NCBI RefSeq assembly: GCF_001730315.1
Contig: NZ_MIKC01000040.1
Location: forward strand, 62,001 to 126,000
DNA from: Enterococcus ureilyticus
Lineage (GTDB): Bacteria > Bacillota > Bacilli > Lactobacillales > Enterococcaceae
DNA: 64,000 nucleotides
Reading direction: 5' to 3'
Positions 13,993 to 22,528 of this stretch are shown piece after piece (the stretch's first letter is position 1; each line of letters begins with the position of its first letter). Position numbers and translations under genes: made by a program. The notes under the pieces are model-generated. The model saw only the letters and a list, made by a program, of their open reading frames with translations, ran no database searches and was not told the origin of the DNA.

Positions 13993-16833
13993 TTATCTTG
14001 CTGTTGAGTGATTACCAGTAACAACGGTTGTTGATACAACGTAGCTATTACCTTTTTTCACTACAAATACACCAACTGACATGTCAGTATATCCTTTTGC
14101 AGCAATATTAGAATAGTGCATGGCAGCCGATGTATTTCCAGCTAGATACGCAGCACGTTCTTCTTCAATGTATTGTTGGAACATTGCTTGTGCAATTAGC
14201 TTGGCTAACTCGCTTGAATCGCCATTCACTTTAGATGCTGAAATTGTAGACTGAGAAATATTTTCTGTTGTGTTCGCCATCTGTGTATCGCCTGTATTAT
14301 AAGATAATTTGTATGTGCCATCTTCCAAATCGTTTTCTGGTCTAGCGTGGTCGAAATTGTACATTACCTCGACTGCACGAGAAGAGGTGCGATCACCGAC
14401 TTTATCATCAGTCGTTAGATTCGTTTGATTGTAGTTGTAATTCGCTTGTTCTGCTTGAACCATTTTTGCAAATTCTTCTGCAACTTTAGCGGTCAATTCA
14501 GCATCCGTTAATTCACGAGCTTGTTCAAGTGAAACGGCTGTATCATCTTTACTTACTTGATTTTTTATATCAGTAATTTTTTGATCAGTAGAAGATAAAA
14601 TATTATCAATAATTGGATCAGTTGGAGTAGTTTTTTTCTTATACGTCACAGTAGTAGTGTAAGTTGTTACAGTATCTCCGTTAGGTAGCGTTTCAACTGA
14701 TTTTACTGGTGTTGATTCTGATATTTTTTCATAATCTGTTAAGTCAGTGAGAACTTTTCCAGATTCGTCTACATTGATGGTTACATGTTTATCTGTATTT
14801 ACGTTTTTGTGATAAGTGATCGTCGTTGTATAGGTTGTCACTGTATCACCATTAGGTAACGTCTCTACTGTCTTAATGGCTTCTGATTCGGAAACCTTTG
14901 TGTAACCAGTTAAATCAGTAATAAAGTTGCCAGCTTCATCAATCGTAATCGTCACATGCTTATCTGTATTGTTCGTTTTACGATAAACAATCGTTGTAAT
15001 TTGAGTCGTTACAGTGTCACCATTAGGCAAGGTTTCAACTGTTACGCTATTATCTCGACTTAGTTCAACATAATTAACTAAATCTGCTTCATCAATTGGA
15101 TTTCCTACCTCATCAATATGATAGGTTACGGATTTATCTGTGTTGATCGTTTTATGGTAAGTAACGGTTGTTGTATATGTGGTTATTGTATTCCCATTTG
15201 GTAAGGTTTCAACTGTTTTAACCGCTTCTGATTCTGATACTTTTACATAGCCTGTTAAGTCAGTTAGTATGTTTCTAGCTTCATCAACGTTCACCGTCAC
15301 GTATTTATCTTCATTAGATGGCGTTGTTGTACCACCATTATTTATTTCTGGAAATTCCTTCTCTGTGTTATTCGCTGTATTGTTTGCATTGGTTACTGGT
15401 GTTTCATCTGGTAAATTTTCTACAACATTATTGGCGGAGTCTTTAATCTCTTCAAAATCTTTTTTGCTTTGGTCGGCTTGTTGATCTAGTTGTGCAATTT
15501 GCTGATCCAGCTGTTCAATTTTATCTTTTAATGTCGTAATTTGTGTATCTAATTCTTTGAGACGTGCTTCAAAATCAGCTAATTGTTTTTGAAGTTTTTT
15601 TGCTTCTGCTACTGTTGAAGCTGTCACCGTTTCAGGCAAGCTATTTAGTTCTGTTTCAGCTGTTACTAAAGCTGCTTGAGCAGCTTCTACATTCGCTCGT
15701 GCTGTGGCAAGTTCAGCTTCTACAGTTGTTAATTGTGTTGTTGCTGTATCGTAGTTAGTTTGAGCAGTTGCCAAGTTATCAGTGGCTATATTTAATTCAT
15801 TTTGATAGGCTGTTAAATTCGCTTGTGCAGCATCCATTTCTAATTGCAACGCAGCTAGTTTTGCTTGAGCTGCTGCATCATTTGCAGTGGTTGCTTGTTC
15901 TGTTAAAGCATCCATTTGTGCTTGTACATCATTTACACGATTCTGAGCAGCATCTGCATTTGCTTGAGCAGTTGCAAGTGTCGTTTGTGCAATTTCTAGG
16001 GCTGTTTGAGCAACACCTTGAGCTGTTGTAGCCTCAGCTACTTTAGCTTCTGTATTTGTTACAGCAGCTAATTGAAGATCATAGGCTGTTTGTGCCTCTT
16101 CCACTTTTTGTTCCAAGTCATTACGTTTCGCTTGTAAATCTAATAAAGTACCGTTATTGCTTCCATTAAGAGCTGCCAGTTCTTTTTCAACTTGCTCTTT
16201 CTCTTTTTCAACCTGTTCCTTATCCTTTTCAGCTTCTTCTAATTGAGATTCAGCCTCTTCTTTATCTGCTGTAGGATTTTTTGATGGCGTTGAAGGTTTA
16301 GTTATTGGAAGAGAAGCATTGGGTTTATTGTTAGTACCTGTATTGGTTTTAGCAGGTTGATTTGTTGTTGCTTGTCCAGCAAATGGCTGTGTTGGATCAA
16401 CTTTATCCTTGTTGTTAAGTTGTGTTTCGCCAATAACGTCTCCTGCTGCATTAGTTACAGTCATTTTTGAGCCGTCAAAAGAAATCGTTGTTCCAACAGG
16501 TACAGAGTATTGAGAGCCTAACTCAAATCCATTAGCGGTCATTAGGTTTTCCCATTTTACGTTCACAGCGAGCGCAATATTATAGAAGGTATCTCCTTCC
16601 ACAAATGTATAGGATGATTGATTTTCTTTTAGAGTTGCTTTGATTGTTTCCACTGAATTAACTTGCCACTCAGCAGCTTGTACAGTTTCTGACTCTACTA
16701 AGAATGCTCCACCAAATAATAAGGTAGAAAATAGCATTCCCTTAATCAGCCAGCCTTTCTTTCCTTTTACCATCTTAGCGCGGTATTTTTGTTCAGTTGC
16801 ATTAACTATGTTCTTGTTCTTCGTATTTTTCAT
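13993..16833 (-). CDS. LysM / coiled-coil / repeat / CAP surface protein (Sec10/PrgA-like)
   Basis: 946 residues. The N-terminus KYRAKMVKGKKGWLIKG resembles the KxYKxGKxW signal type, with cleavage after VQAA near residue 54. A LysM domain follows (about 72-118, YTFVEGDTFYNIALAVNVKW), then a Pro/Thr linker, a long Ala/Gln/Glu coiled coil (about 190-475), four tandem repeats of about 57 residues (about 508-735) and a C-terminal CAP-like domain ending NHSTAR. There is no LPXTG, so retention is probably by LysM. Coiled coil plus CAP recalls the Sec10/PrgA surface-exclusion proteins of enterococcal plasmids, which limit redundant DNA uptake. That role is inferred here. The divergent XRE gene is the probable regulator. 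Confidence 0.8.
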   Translation of the reverse strand: MKNTKNKNIVNATEQKYRAKMVKGKKGWLIKGMLFSTLLFGGAFLVESETVQAAEWQVNSVETIKATLKENQSSYTFVEGDTFYNIALAVNVKWENLMTANGFELGSQYSVPVGTTISFDGSKMTVTNAAGDVIGETQLNNKDKVDPTQPFAGQATTNQPAKTNTGTNNKPNASLPITKPSTPSKNPTADKEEAESQLEEAEKDKEQVEKEKEQVEKELAALNGSNNGTLLDLQAKRNDLEQKVEEAQTAYDLQLAAVTNTEAKVAEATTAQGVAQTALEIAQTTLATAQANADAAQNRVNDVQAQMDALTEQATTANDAAAQAKLAALQLEMDAAQANLTAYQNELNIATDNLATAQTNYDTATTQLTTVEAELATARANVEAAQAALVTAETELNSLPETVTASTVAEAKKLQKQLADFEARLKELDTQITTLKDKIEQLDQQIAQLDQQADQSKKDFEEIKDSANNVVENLPDETPVTNANNTANNTEKEFPEINNGGTTTPSNEDKYVTVNVDEARNILTDLTGYVKVSESEAVKTVETLPNGNTITTYTTTVTYHKTINTDKSVTYHIDEVGNPIDEADLVNYVELSRDNSVTVETLPNGDTVTTQITTIVYRKTNNTDKHVTITIDEAGNFITDLTGYTKVSESEAIKTVETLPNGDTVTTYTTTITYHKNVNTDKHVTINVDESGKVLTDLTDYEKISESTPVKSVETLPNGDTVTTYTTTVTYKKKTTPTDPIIDNILSSTDQKITDIKNQVSKDDTAVSLEQARELTDAELTAKVAEEFAKMVQAEQANYNYNQTNLTTDDKVGDRTSSRAVEVMYNFDHARPENDLEDGTYKLSYNTGDTQMANTTENISQSTISASKVNGDSSELAKLIAQAMFQQYIEEERAAYLAGNTSAAMHYSNIAAKGYTDMSVGVFVVKKGNSYVVSTTVVTGNHSTAR
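14620..15310 (-). repeat. Four tandem ~57-residue repeats within the surface protein
   Basis: Each unit runs TDK-V-(V/I)DE-G--(I/L)TDLTGY-KVSESEAVKT and then VETLPNGDTVTTYTTTVTYHK. The second unit (NYVELSRDNSVTVETLPNGD) is the most diverged; the others are close enough at DNA level for recombination to change copy number. They probably form beta-sandwich stalk modules. Confidence 0.75.
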
Positions 16834-16878
16834 AAAATACTCACTCTCCTTTTAATATTTACTCTATTTTTTCTGAAC

Positions 16879-16941
16879 AAGTACTATTATATCACGTTTA
16901 CGTACTTTTAAGAACTATAAATAATAGTTAATCGTACTTTT
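16879..16941. promoter_or_regulatory. Divergent control region between the surface protein and its XRE regulator
   Basis: CGTACTTTT occurs at 16901-16909 and 16933-16941, exactly 32 bp (three helical turns) apart, and AAGTAC, the reverse complement of its core, lies at 16880-16885. These are plausible operators for the XRE protein encoded at 17018, placed to control both directions. Confidence 0.45.
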
Positions 16942-17017
16942 GAGATGTGATATTTTGAGCAGAAACAGTTTAATCTTAGTTAAGAGGAAGACAAATTTAA
17001 CATTAGAGGTGAATCCA

Positions 17018-17347
17018 ATGCAGCTTGATAGTGAAGTGTCAAAAAGAATCAGAGAGATTCGCATCAGTAAAGGCATGTCTCAGGAAATGCTAGCACAAAA
17101 GGCAGATATTAATTCAAATTTCCTAGGTCGGGTGGAACGAGGCGTTAGTAGTAATTTACAATTAAAAACGCTTGATAAGATAATTTCAGCCTTGGAAATT
17201 GATTATCCTACTTTTTTCTCTTTCAATATAGAAACAGCAGATAAGAAAACAAGAATCATGAATAAGTTATCTTTATCTTCTCAGCAAGACGAGATTTTAG
17301 ATGTCATTGATAGCATTTTAGATATTGAGAAAAACAAAAACAATTAA
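17018..17347 (+). CDS. XRE-family transcriptional regulator
   Basis: 109 residues from the ATG at 17018, preceded by GAGGTG; the longer frame from 16940 lacks a ribosome site. The HTH domain covers residues 7-65 (RIREIRISKGMSQEMLAQKA then NSNFLGRVERGVSSNL). The C-terminal 40 residues are helical and may dimerise. It is transcribed divergently from the surface-protein gene with repeat operators between, so it probably represses that gene and itself. An intrinsic terminator follows within 20 bp. Confidence 0.88.
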   Translation: MQLDSEVSKRIREIRISKGMSQEMLAQKADINSNFLGRVERGVSSNLQLKTLDKIISALEIDYPTFFSFNIETADKKTRIMNKLSLSSQQDEILDVIDSILDIEKNKNN

Positions 17348-17362
17348 AGACGATGAGTTGAT

Positions 17363-17393
17363 AGAAGTTTGCATACGCAAGCTTCTTTTTTTA
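17363..17393 (+). terminator. Intrinsic terminator after the XRE gene
   Basis: AGAAG-TTGC pairs with GCAA-CTTCT around ATAC and is followed by seven T's. Confidence 0.8.
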
Positions 17394-17394
17394 T

Positions 17395-17700
17395 GTGTTT
17401 TACTTTTCCAACCTTATGTCTTTCTATCATGTTCCATTCTGCCCTTTCGAGTTCGGACGATGTAATTTAGCAATTTTGTTTGATTGCCTACAAGGAATCA
17501 GGCGAGCCTTCGAATACTTCGTCCTTTCCATCAATCAAAAAAATTGCTGTGTCAATTGCGCCGAAAGCGAAGAGCAAAATGAACCATCCATTTCATTGAA
17601 AGTTGATACATAAACTTTGAAAACTAAAAGAGAAGAGAAAATCGTCAGGATTGCATCCTAACAACCTGCGCCTCAGCTCGAAACAAAATGGATGGTCAAA
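17395..17700 (+). other. Highly structured leader upstream of ardA: candidate ssDNA promoter or single-strand origin
   Basis: Roughly 300 bases with no credible gene but with nested complementarity. AGCAATTTTGTTTGATTG (17469-17486) pairs with 17532-17548 with one bulge, and AAGGA/TCCTT pair inside it. AGGAT-TGC-ATCCT sits at 17648-17660. AAAGTT (17600) pairs with AACTTT (about 17614). ACCATCCATTT (17583-17593) pairs perfectly with 17686-17696. ardA genes of plasmids are often expressed from hairpin promoters that work only on incoming single-stranded DNA, and single-strand origins also have this look. Which of the two applies here is inference. Confidence 0.5.
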
Positions 17701-17724
17701 AAGACAAAAGAGAGGAAGAATAAG

Positions 17725-18318
17725 ATGGAATTAGTAAAAGTAACGGAAGAAATGATGATGGAGCAAGACGGTAAAAGAGTTGGTGGAGATAGTGAGCATT
17801 GGATATATCTAACTAATTTGAAAGCTTATAATGAAGGATTTTTGTTGGGTGTGTATTTACACTTTCCATTTGATGAGGAAGACTTGGCACAAGCTTATCA
17901 AACGATTTGTGTGGGAAATGAGTTTGTGGATGAATTTGGTTATTCGTATGAAGAGTATTTTATTACTGATTATGATGTGCCATTTTCTGTTGGAGAGTAT
18001 GATTTTCCTCAGTCTTTAGCAGAAAGGTATGATAGTTTAGAAGAATATATGAGTTATCCAGATGAAGTTGTTCGGGTGATTGCGGAAAATAGAGATGCTG
18101 AGGTAACTATTATTGAATTAGATGATACTGGAGTGAGCGATTACGAGAAGTTGGGATATGCTTTGGTAGATTTGGGATATTATGATATTCCTGAGCATTT
18201 GGCGAATTATATAGATCATGAAGCTATTGGGAGGAACTATGATTTTGGGATGAGTGGAGAGTTTATAACAAAGTATTATATTATGTCCAATTATATGTAT
18301 ATAAAAGATGACAGTTAA
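17725..18318 (+). CDS. ardA: Antirestriction protein ArdA
   Basis: 197 residues from the ATG at 17725 (AGAGGAAG upstream). The sequence is strongly acidic and matches the ArdA family: IYLTNLKAYNEGFLLGVYLH, FPFDEEDLAQAYQTI, the EYFITDYDVPF segment, YDSLEEYMSYPDEVV and DLGYYDIPEHLANYIDHEAI. ArdA dimers mimic B-form DNA and block type I restriction complexes, protecting an element on entry; Tn916 Orf18 is a relative. Ending at 18318, it converges on the restriction endonuclease gene, with a shared terminator between. Confidence 0.93.
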   Translation: MELVKVTEEMMMEQDGKRVGGDSEHWIYLTNLKAYNEGFLLGVYLHFPFDEEDLAQAYQTICVGNEFVDEFGYSYEEYFITDYDVPFSVGEYDFPQSLAERYDSLEEYMSYPDEVVRVIAENRDAEVTIIELDDTGVSDYEKLGYALVDLGYYDIPEHLANYIDHEAIGRNYDFGMSGEFITKYYIMSNYMYIKDDS

Positions 18319-18336
18319 AAAGCTATCATCTTTTAT
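18301..18336. terminator. Bidirectional terminator between ardA and the restriction gene
   Basis: ATAAAAGATGACAG pairs with CTATCATCTTTTAT around a short A-rich loop, with an A tract on one side and a T tract on the other, serving both convergent genes. Confidence 0.75.
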
Positions 18337-18347
18337 AAGTTTATGAT

Positions 18348-20015
18348 TCAATTTACCAAATCTTGTATTTGTTCAAAAATATAGTCTTTGCTTAACCACC
18401 ATGCTTGCTTAGCCATGTAATCATCTGAATACGTATTTTTTTCATATTCTGGTCGATGTATCCATTTTGCGGGGTGGGGTAACTTACGAGAATTGTTCAT
18501 AAGCATTTTCTTTTTTTTACCGTTCTTTTCTACTATTTTGTAATAGGGTTTATTATATTGTGCTACAGAAGCATCCGGTCTAATGTGTAAAATATTTTCT
18601 ATGGAAGGTTTAATGAAATTGTTCAATACTTTAACTTTTCCAGTGGAGCTTTTTGTATATGTTAATTCTATTCCATGTTTTAATTTCGAAACATCTTCTT
18701 CCCAGACTAATCTGCAAGGCCCGTAAATATCTGAGACAGGCATATTCCAAAATTTCGCACCTACAAAAAATATTTTTTTGGGATTGGTTTCATAAGTACT
18801 CTGACCAGCTTTTTTATTGTTTAAATCATTGAACACCAAGAGCAAAAATTTTGTTTTATCTAAAAAATCTGCTACATTTGATTCTTCCCAATTTTCTGTC
18901 ACTAACTCTACAAAAGAAGGTATACCTTGAAATTTAAAATGTTCCTTGGGTAGTCCATTTCTTAGGGTCACGGTTTTAAGCTTAAAATCAGCTTTTTCAA
19001 TTTCTTCTGAAGTTACTTCGTCTTTTGAAGCAGGTAAATCGAGTATTTTTCGAATAATCATATTATTCAAGTTTTTCTGACTAGTTTCGTTTGTTTGTAT
19101 ACTCAATGTATTCATTAAATCTTCTTGACTCCACTTTTTTTTTGTAGTTGGGTAAAATGGCGTGAATCGAGAAATAATAATATCTTCTAGAGATTTATTC
19201 TTCAATTCATGGGTATCTTTAACTATGCTATTAATGGATTTCTCATGATTATCTCCAATAATTTGATTATTAATTAGCTCATTTATAAACTTAGTTTTAA
19301 AAGAATATGCACGTGGTTTAGGCTTGATATCACTCCCAACTTGTGTAGTGTATTCGGATCCGGTTGCAGATTTTGTGCAAGCCCCCAAGTAATTAGTCAT
19401 TCCTTCAGACAATTCTTCTGCTTTGCTGGCATCAATCATTGAAGAAATTTTTTTCCAATCTTGTCTTATTATTTCAAAGTCTTTATCTGAGATTTCAATT
19501 ACTGTGTCTTTTGGTAGAGCAAAATCATCTAACTTAACCATAGACAACAACGTTGCAAAAGCTATTTTAAATTTCTTTTTATCCTCAATTAGTTCTTTGT
19601 CTGAAATTTTTTTCTTATCTTTCGTATCTCTTCTATAATATTGGATTAATTCAATTAGCTTATTTTTGTGCCAAAAAGAACTTTCTTCAAAAGATTTCTG
19701 ATATTCATTTCGATAATTTATCTTGTTTAGAACTAGCCTTTCACCTGCAATTAATCGAGTTACTTTTTTTTCATTTCTACTTTTGGTTTGTTTATCTATG
19801 GGTGTAACTTTTAGCTCTACACCGGCCTCTGCAAAATCTGGTTCTGCTAAATTATCAGCTGGGTGGTTATACCAAACTTGTTCAATAACATTTCCGGGGT
19901 AGGACTTATTGTTAACGTTTTTTGAGTCATTTACATCAATTTCACCTAAAGTTTTTCCAACAGCTTCTAAGGCTCGTTCATGGACCTTTTCTTTTGTATC
20001 ATAAATATCATTCAT
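18348..20015 (-). CDS. Sau3AI/MutH-family type II restriction endonuclease
   Basis: 555 residues. KSYPGNVIEQVWY, then DNLAEPDFAEAGVELKVTPI (about residues 55-75), carries the MutH/Sau3AI catalytic pattern D...ExK, followed by ERLVLNKINY, also typical of Sau3AI. The C-terminal half repeats a MutH-like fold in Sau3AI and acts as an effector/DNA-binding domain; the segment with FFVGAKFWNMPVSDIYGPCR fits that. It is about 65 residues longer than Sau3AI. GATC is the expected target by family. Divergent from the HTH/methyltransferase pair, the usual R-M layout. Confidence 0.85.
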   Translation of the reverse strand: MNDIYDTKEKVHERALEAVGKTLGEIDVNDSKNVNNKSYPGNVIEQVWYNHPADNLAEPDFAEAGVELKVTPIDKQTKSRNEKKVTRLIAGERLVLNKINYRNEYQKSFEESSFWHKNKLIELIQYYRRDTKDKKKISDKELIEDKKKFKIAFATLLSMVKLDDFALPKDTVIEISDKDFEIIRQDWKKISSMIDASKAEELSEGMTNYLGACTKSATGSEYTTQVGSDIKPKPRAYSFKTKFINELINNQIIGDNHEKSINSIVKDTHELKNKSLEDIIISRFTPFYPTTKKKWSQEDLMNTLSIQTNETSQKNLNNMIIRKILDLPASKDEVTSEEIEKADFKLKTVTLRNGLPKEHFKFQGIPSFVELVTENWEESNVADFLDKTKFLLLVFNDLNNKKAGQSTYETNPKKIFFVGAKFWNMPVSDIYGPCRLVWEEDVSKLKHGIELTYTKSSTGKVKVLNNFIKPSIENILHIRPDASVAQYNKPYYKIVEKNGKKKKMLMNNSRKLPHPAKWIHRPEYEKNTYSDDYMAKQAWWLSKDYIFEQIQDLVN

Positions 20016-20146
20016 TTCAATCTCCCCTTAAATATTCTCACATAATCATTAACTATAGTATATCAAGTCCTTGGCAAAATTAAAACAATAGGTTATAATC
20101 AGCAAAGAATATCGTAATTCCATAAACCATAATAGAGGTGTAAAGT

Positions 20147-20353
20147 ATGATACGCTTAAAAATTAATGAGATACTAAAAGAAAAAGAGATGAATCAAAAA
20201 GAACTTTGTGAAATCTCTGGTCTTCGTCCAACAACTGTATCAGAGATGTGTAGGGGCGTTAGAAGCACTGTTAATTTGAAACACTTAGAGATGCTTATAG
20301 ATGCTCTTGAGATAGAAGACTTTAATCAAATTTTAAAGAGAGATAAGGTGTAA
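20147..20353 (+). CDS. Small XRE/HTH regulator of the R-M operon
   Basis: 68 residues, a single HTH domain (INEILKEKEMNQKELCEISG then RPTTVSEMCRGVRSTVNL). It ends 2 bp before the methyltransferase ATG, so the two are co-translated. Position and size suit a controller (C) protein that delays endonuclease synthesis until methylation is complete, or a simple repressor. The 130-bp gap to the divergent endonuclease start must hold its operator; no clear palindrome was picked out by eye. Confidence 0.85.
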   Translation: MIRLKINEILKEKEMNQKELCEISGLRPTTVSEMCRGVRSTVNLKHLEMLIDALEIEDFNQILKRDKV

Positions 20354-20355
20354 TA

Positions 20356-21759
20356 ATGAGTTTAAATATATTTTCAATGTTTGATGGCGTAGGTGGATTT
20401 ATTGTTGGTCTAAATAATGCTAATAAAGCTATAAAAAAAGAAGTATTTAATACAATGTATTCTAATCAATTTGAGCCTAGCAAGAAGTCACAAGATGCGT
20501 ATGAGGTAGGTATATACAAATTTCCAGATATAAAACATATATCAGATGATGTTATGACTATTCCTGAAAGCAAGTTCGAAGAAATGAAGAGCAACGGAGT
20601 AAATATGATTGTGGGCGGATTTCCATGTCAAGATTATTCAGTTGCTCGTTCTTTAAAACACGAACAAGGTATTGCAGGAAAAAAAGGGGTTCTATTCTGG
20701 GAAATTATTCGAGCTATCAAAACGATTCAACCAAAGTACTTGGTTTTAGAAAATGTTGATCGTTTATTAAAGTCTCCATCTACTCAACGAGGGAGAGATT
20801 TTGCAATTATGTTAGGAGCATTTAATAAATTAGGTTATTCAGTGGAATGGAGAATAATTAACGCTGCAGAATATGGAAGGGCTCAACGTCGTAGAAGAGT
20901 ATTCTTCTTTGTTTATAAGAATGACACTCCTTGGGCTAAGAAAATAGATGATAAATATGAAACTGAAAAATTAGAAGAAGGAACTTTAAAGGATGTGGTA
21001 ATTAATTGTAAACAATACGATGAATATATTTTTAATGAAGGTCTTTTTGCAAGACAATTTCCGGTCGAGAAAGAAATGAGGTATGACGGAAAGCGTCCTA
21101 GACATTCTAGTCATTATTTAGGAGAAAATATTGACTATAATGAATATATCTTAAATATTTCAGATAATTTTGTTGGTACTGTTTGGAATACTGGTATCAT
21201 GCGCCATGGAAGATATTTTACTGCTGATACAACTCCTTTAATCGAACAGCCTATAACTTTAGGCGAGATAGTTGAAGAAGCTAAACAAGATTTTATCCAT
21301 AGATATGAGGACTACAACACTGGTCTGAAAGAATATAAAAATTACGTTAAAAAATATGTTATTTCAGATGGAAATAAATTAGAGAAATTTAAGCAGCTTA
21401 GAGGTTCTAAAAAAATTCTAAGGACACGGCCAGATGGTAGTGAATATTTCTATTCAGAGGGAGCTATGTCCCCATATGATAATTTTGATTTACCTGCTAG
21501 AACAATGTTGACTAGTGAATCATCGATTAACAGGTCTACTCATCTTCTATTTGAAAACAATAAATACCGTCTGCTCACACCCAATGAGACAGAATTATTG
21601 CAAGATTTCCCAATCGATTGGACAAGGTATAAAAAAAATGAAAAAACAAAGGAAATATCTGAGGTTTCAGATAGAATGAGATACTTCTTTATGGGCAATG
21701 CTTTAGTTACAGGTATTGTAAAAAGGATTGGTATTGAGTTAGCAAAAATTGATGAATAA
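20356..21759 (+). CDS. DNA (cytosine-5) methyltransferase of the Sau3AI-like system
   Basis: 467 residues with the C5-methylase motifs in order: I NIFSMFDGVGGFIVGL (SAM binding), IV GGFPCQDYSVAR with the catalytic Cys, VI ENVDRLLKSP, VIII AQRRRRVFFFVY, IX RLLTPNETELLQDFP and X MGNALVTGIV. The region between VIII and IX (about 200-400) is the target-recognition domain. With a Sau3AI-type endonuclease next door, it probably methylates the C of GATC. AAGGTG lies before the ATG at 20356. A good terminator follows. Confidence 0.93.
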   Translation: MSLNIFSMFDGVGGFIVGLNNANKAIKKEVFNTMYSNQFEPSKKSQDAYEVGIYKFPDIKHISDDVMTIPESKFEEMKSNGVNMIVGGFPCQDYSVARSLKHEQGIAGKKGVLFWEIIRAIKTIQPKYLVLENVDRLLKSPSTQRGRDFAIMLGAFNKLGYSVEWRIINAAEYGRAQRRRRVFFFVYKNDTPWAKKIDDKYETEKLEEGTLKDVVINCKQYDEYIFNEGLFARQFPVEKEMRYDGKRPRHSSHYLGENIDYNEYILNISDNFVGTVWNTGIMRHGRYFTADTTPLIEQPITLGEIVEEAKQDFIHRYEDYNTGLKEYKNYVKKYVISDGNKLEKFKQLRGSKKILRTRPDGSEYFYSEGAMSPYDNFDLPARTMLTSESSINRSTHLLFENNKYRLLTPNETELLQDFPIDWTRYKKNEKTKEISEVSDRMRYFFMGNALVTGIVKRIGIELAKIDE

Positions 21760-21776
21760 TTTAAAATGAAGCATAC

Positions 21777-21816
21777 GAACTAGTTCTTCTTATAGAAAGT
21801 ACTAGTTCTATTTTTT
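21777..21816 (+). terminator. Intrinsic terminator after the methyltransferase
   Basis: GAACTAGT (21777-21784) pairs with ACTAGTTC (21801-21808), followed by TATTTTTT. Confidence 0.75.
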
Positions 21817-21919
21817 ATGTTTGATTGAGAATTATAAAAAAATAGATTTCGACATACGAGTATGAGACAATAGTCCTAGTACATCAATTTTTATAAAGCT
21901 GAGGAAAGTGAGAGTTGAA

Positions 21920-22528
21920 ATGGTAGCTAATTCAAATGATTTGAAAACAGGTAATAAGTTAAAGGAATTAGATGACGAAGTAAGAAATCAAATGAGAAAA
22001 CATGCTCTATTAAAAACTGTAGCAATGATGCTATTGTCTTTTATAAGTCTTTTATTTCTTATTTTTGTTAAGGTTTTTCAAGAAGATATTTCTGGATTAA
22101 TAGAGAATATTTCTGATTTTTTCATAAAAGGAAGTTTAATAACTATTGGAATCTCAAATATCGCAGGAATAATATCAAATTTCTATATTGAAAAAAGGCT
22201 TCCGTCAACCGGAGAAACATCTGAAGCCTCTAAAAAAAATAACAATAAAGAATATATGGAGTTGATATTCCTACTTCTTTTTTTCATTTCTCTATCTTCA
22301 TTAGGAATAATTTATTCGATTTCAGTTATTAGTGGAATGAATAATTTGATACTAGTAGTGACTAGTATCATTTATTTCTGTAATGCATTTCTAATTTATA
22401 AATTCAATTTTTTTAAAGAAGAGTGTTCTCCTGAAAAATATAATAGTTTTGAGAACGAAATGAATACGTCTAAAAATAGTGTTAAAGCAGGAAAAGAAGT
22501 AAGTAGAGATGGGGATATAAAATTATGA
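21920..22528 (+). CDS. Four-helix membrane protein coupled to the DGQHR gene
   Basis: 202 residues from the ATG at 21920; a GTG at 21908 in the same frame is the alternative. A charged, helical N-terminus of about 35 residues precedes two pairs of hydrophobic helices (about 36-56 and 73-92; about 120-140 and 145-165), separated by a polar loop rich in Lys, Asn and Ser; a hydrophilic tail ends the protein. The two-plus-two helix layout recalls SLATT-type and other small defence membrane effectors, but no family motif is certain. Its TGA overlaps the ATG of the next gene (ATGA), so the two products are made together. Confidence 0.7.
   Translation: MVANSNDLKTGNKLKELDDEVRNQMRKHALLKTVAMMLLSFISLLFLIFVKVFQEDISGLIENISDFFIKGSLITIGISNIAGIISNFYIEKRLPSTGETSEASKKNNNKEYMELIFLLLFFISLSSLGIIYSISVISGMNNLILVVTSIIYFCNAFLIYKFNFFKEECSPEKYNSFENEMNTSKNSVKAGKEVSRDGDIKL

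Noticed and set aside
14620-15310. CRISPR-like repeat array
   Set aside because: The repeats are in frame, about 170 bp long and encode protein modules; no short spacer pattern.
15269-16031. Several plus-strand ORFs opposite the coiled-coil region
   Set aside because: Leu-rich translations of the antisense of Ala/Gln/Glu repeats; typical shadows.
17395-17613. 72-codon plus-strand ORF upstream of ardA
   Set aside because: No ribosome site, and it runs through strong inverted repeats; the region is better explained as structured noncoding DNA.
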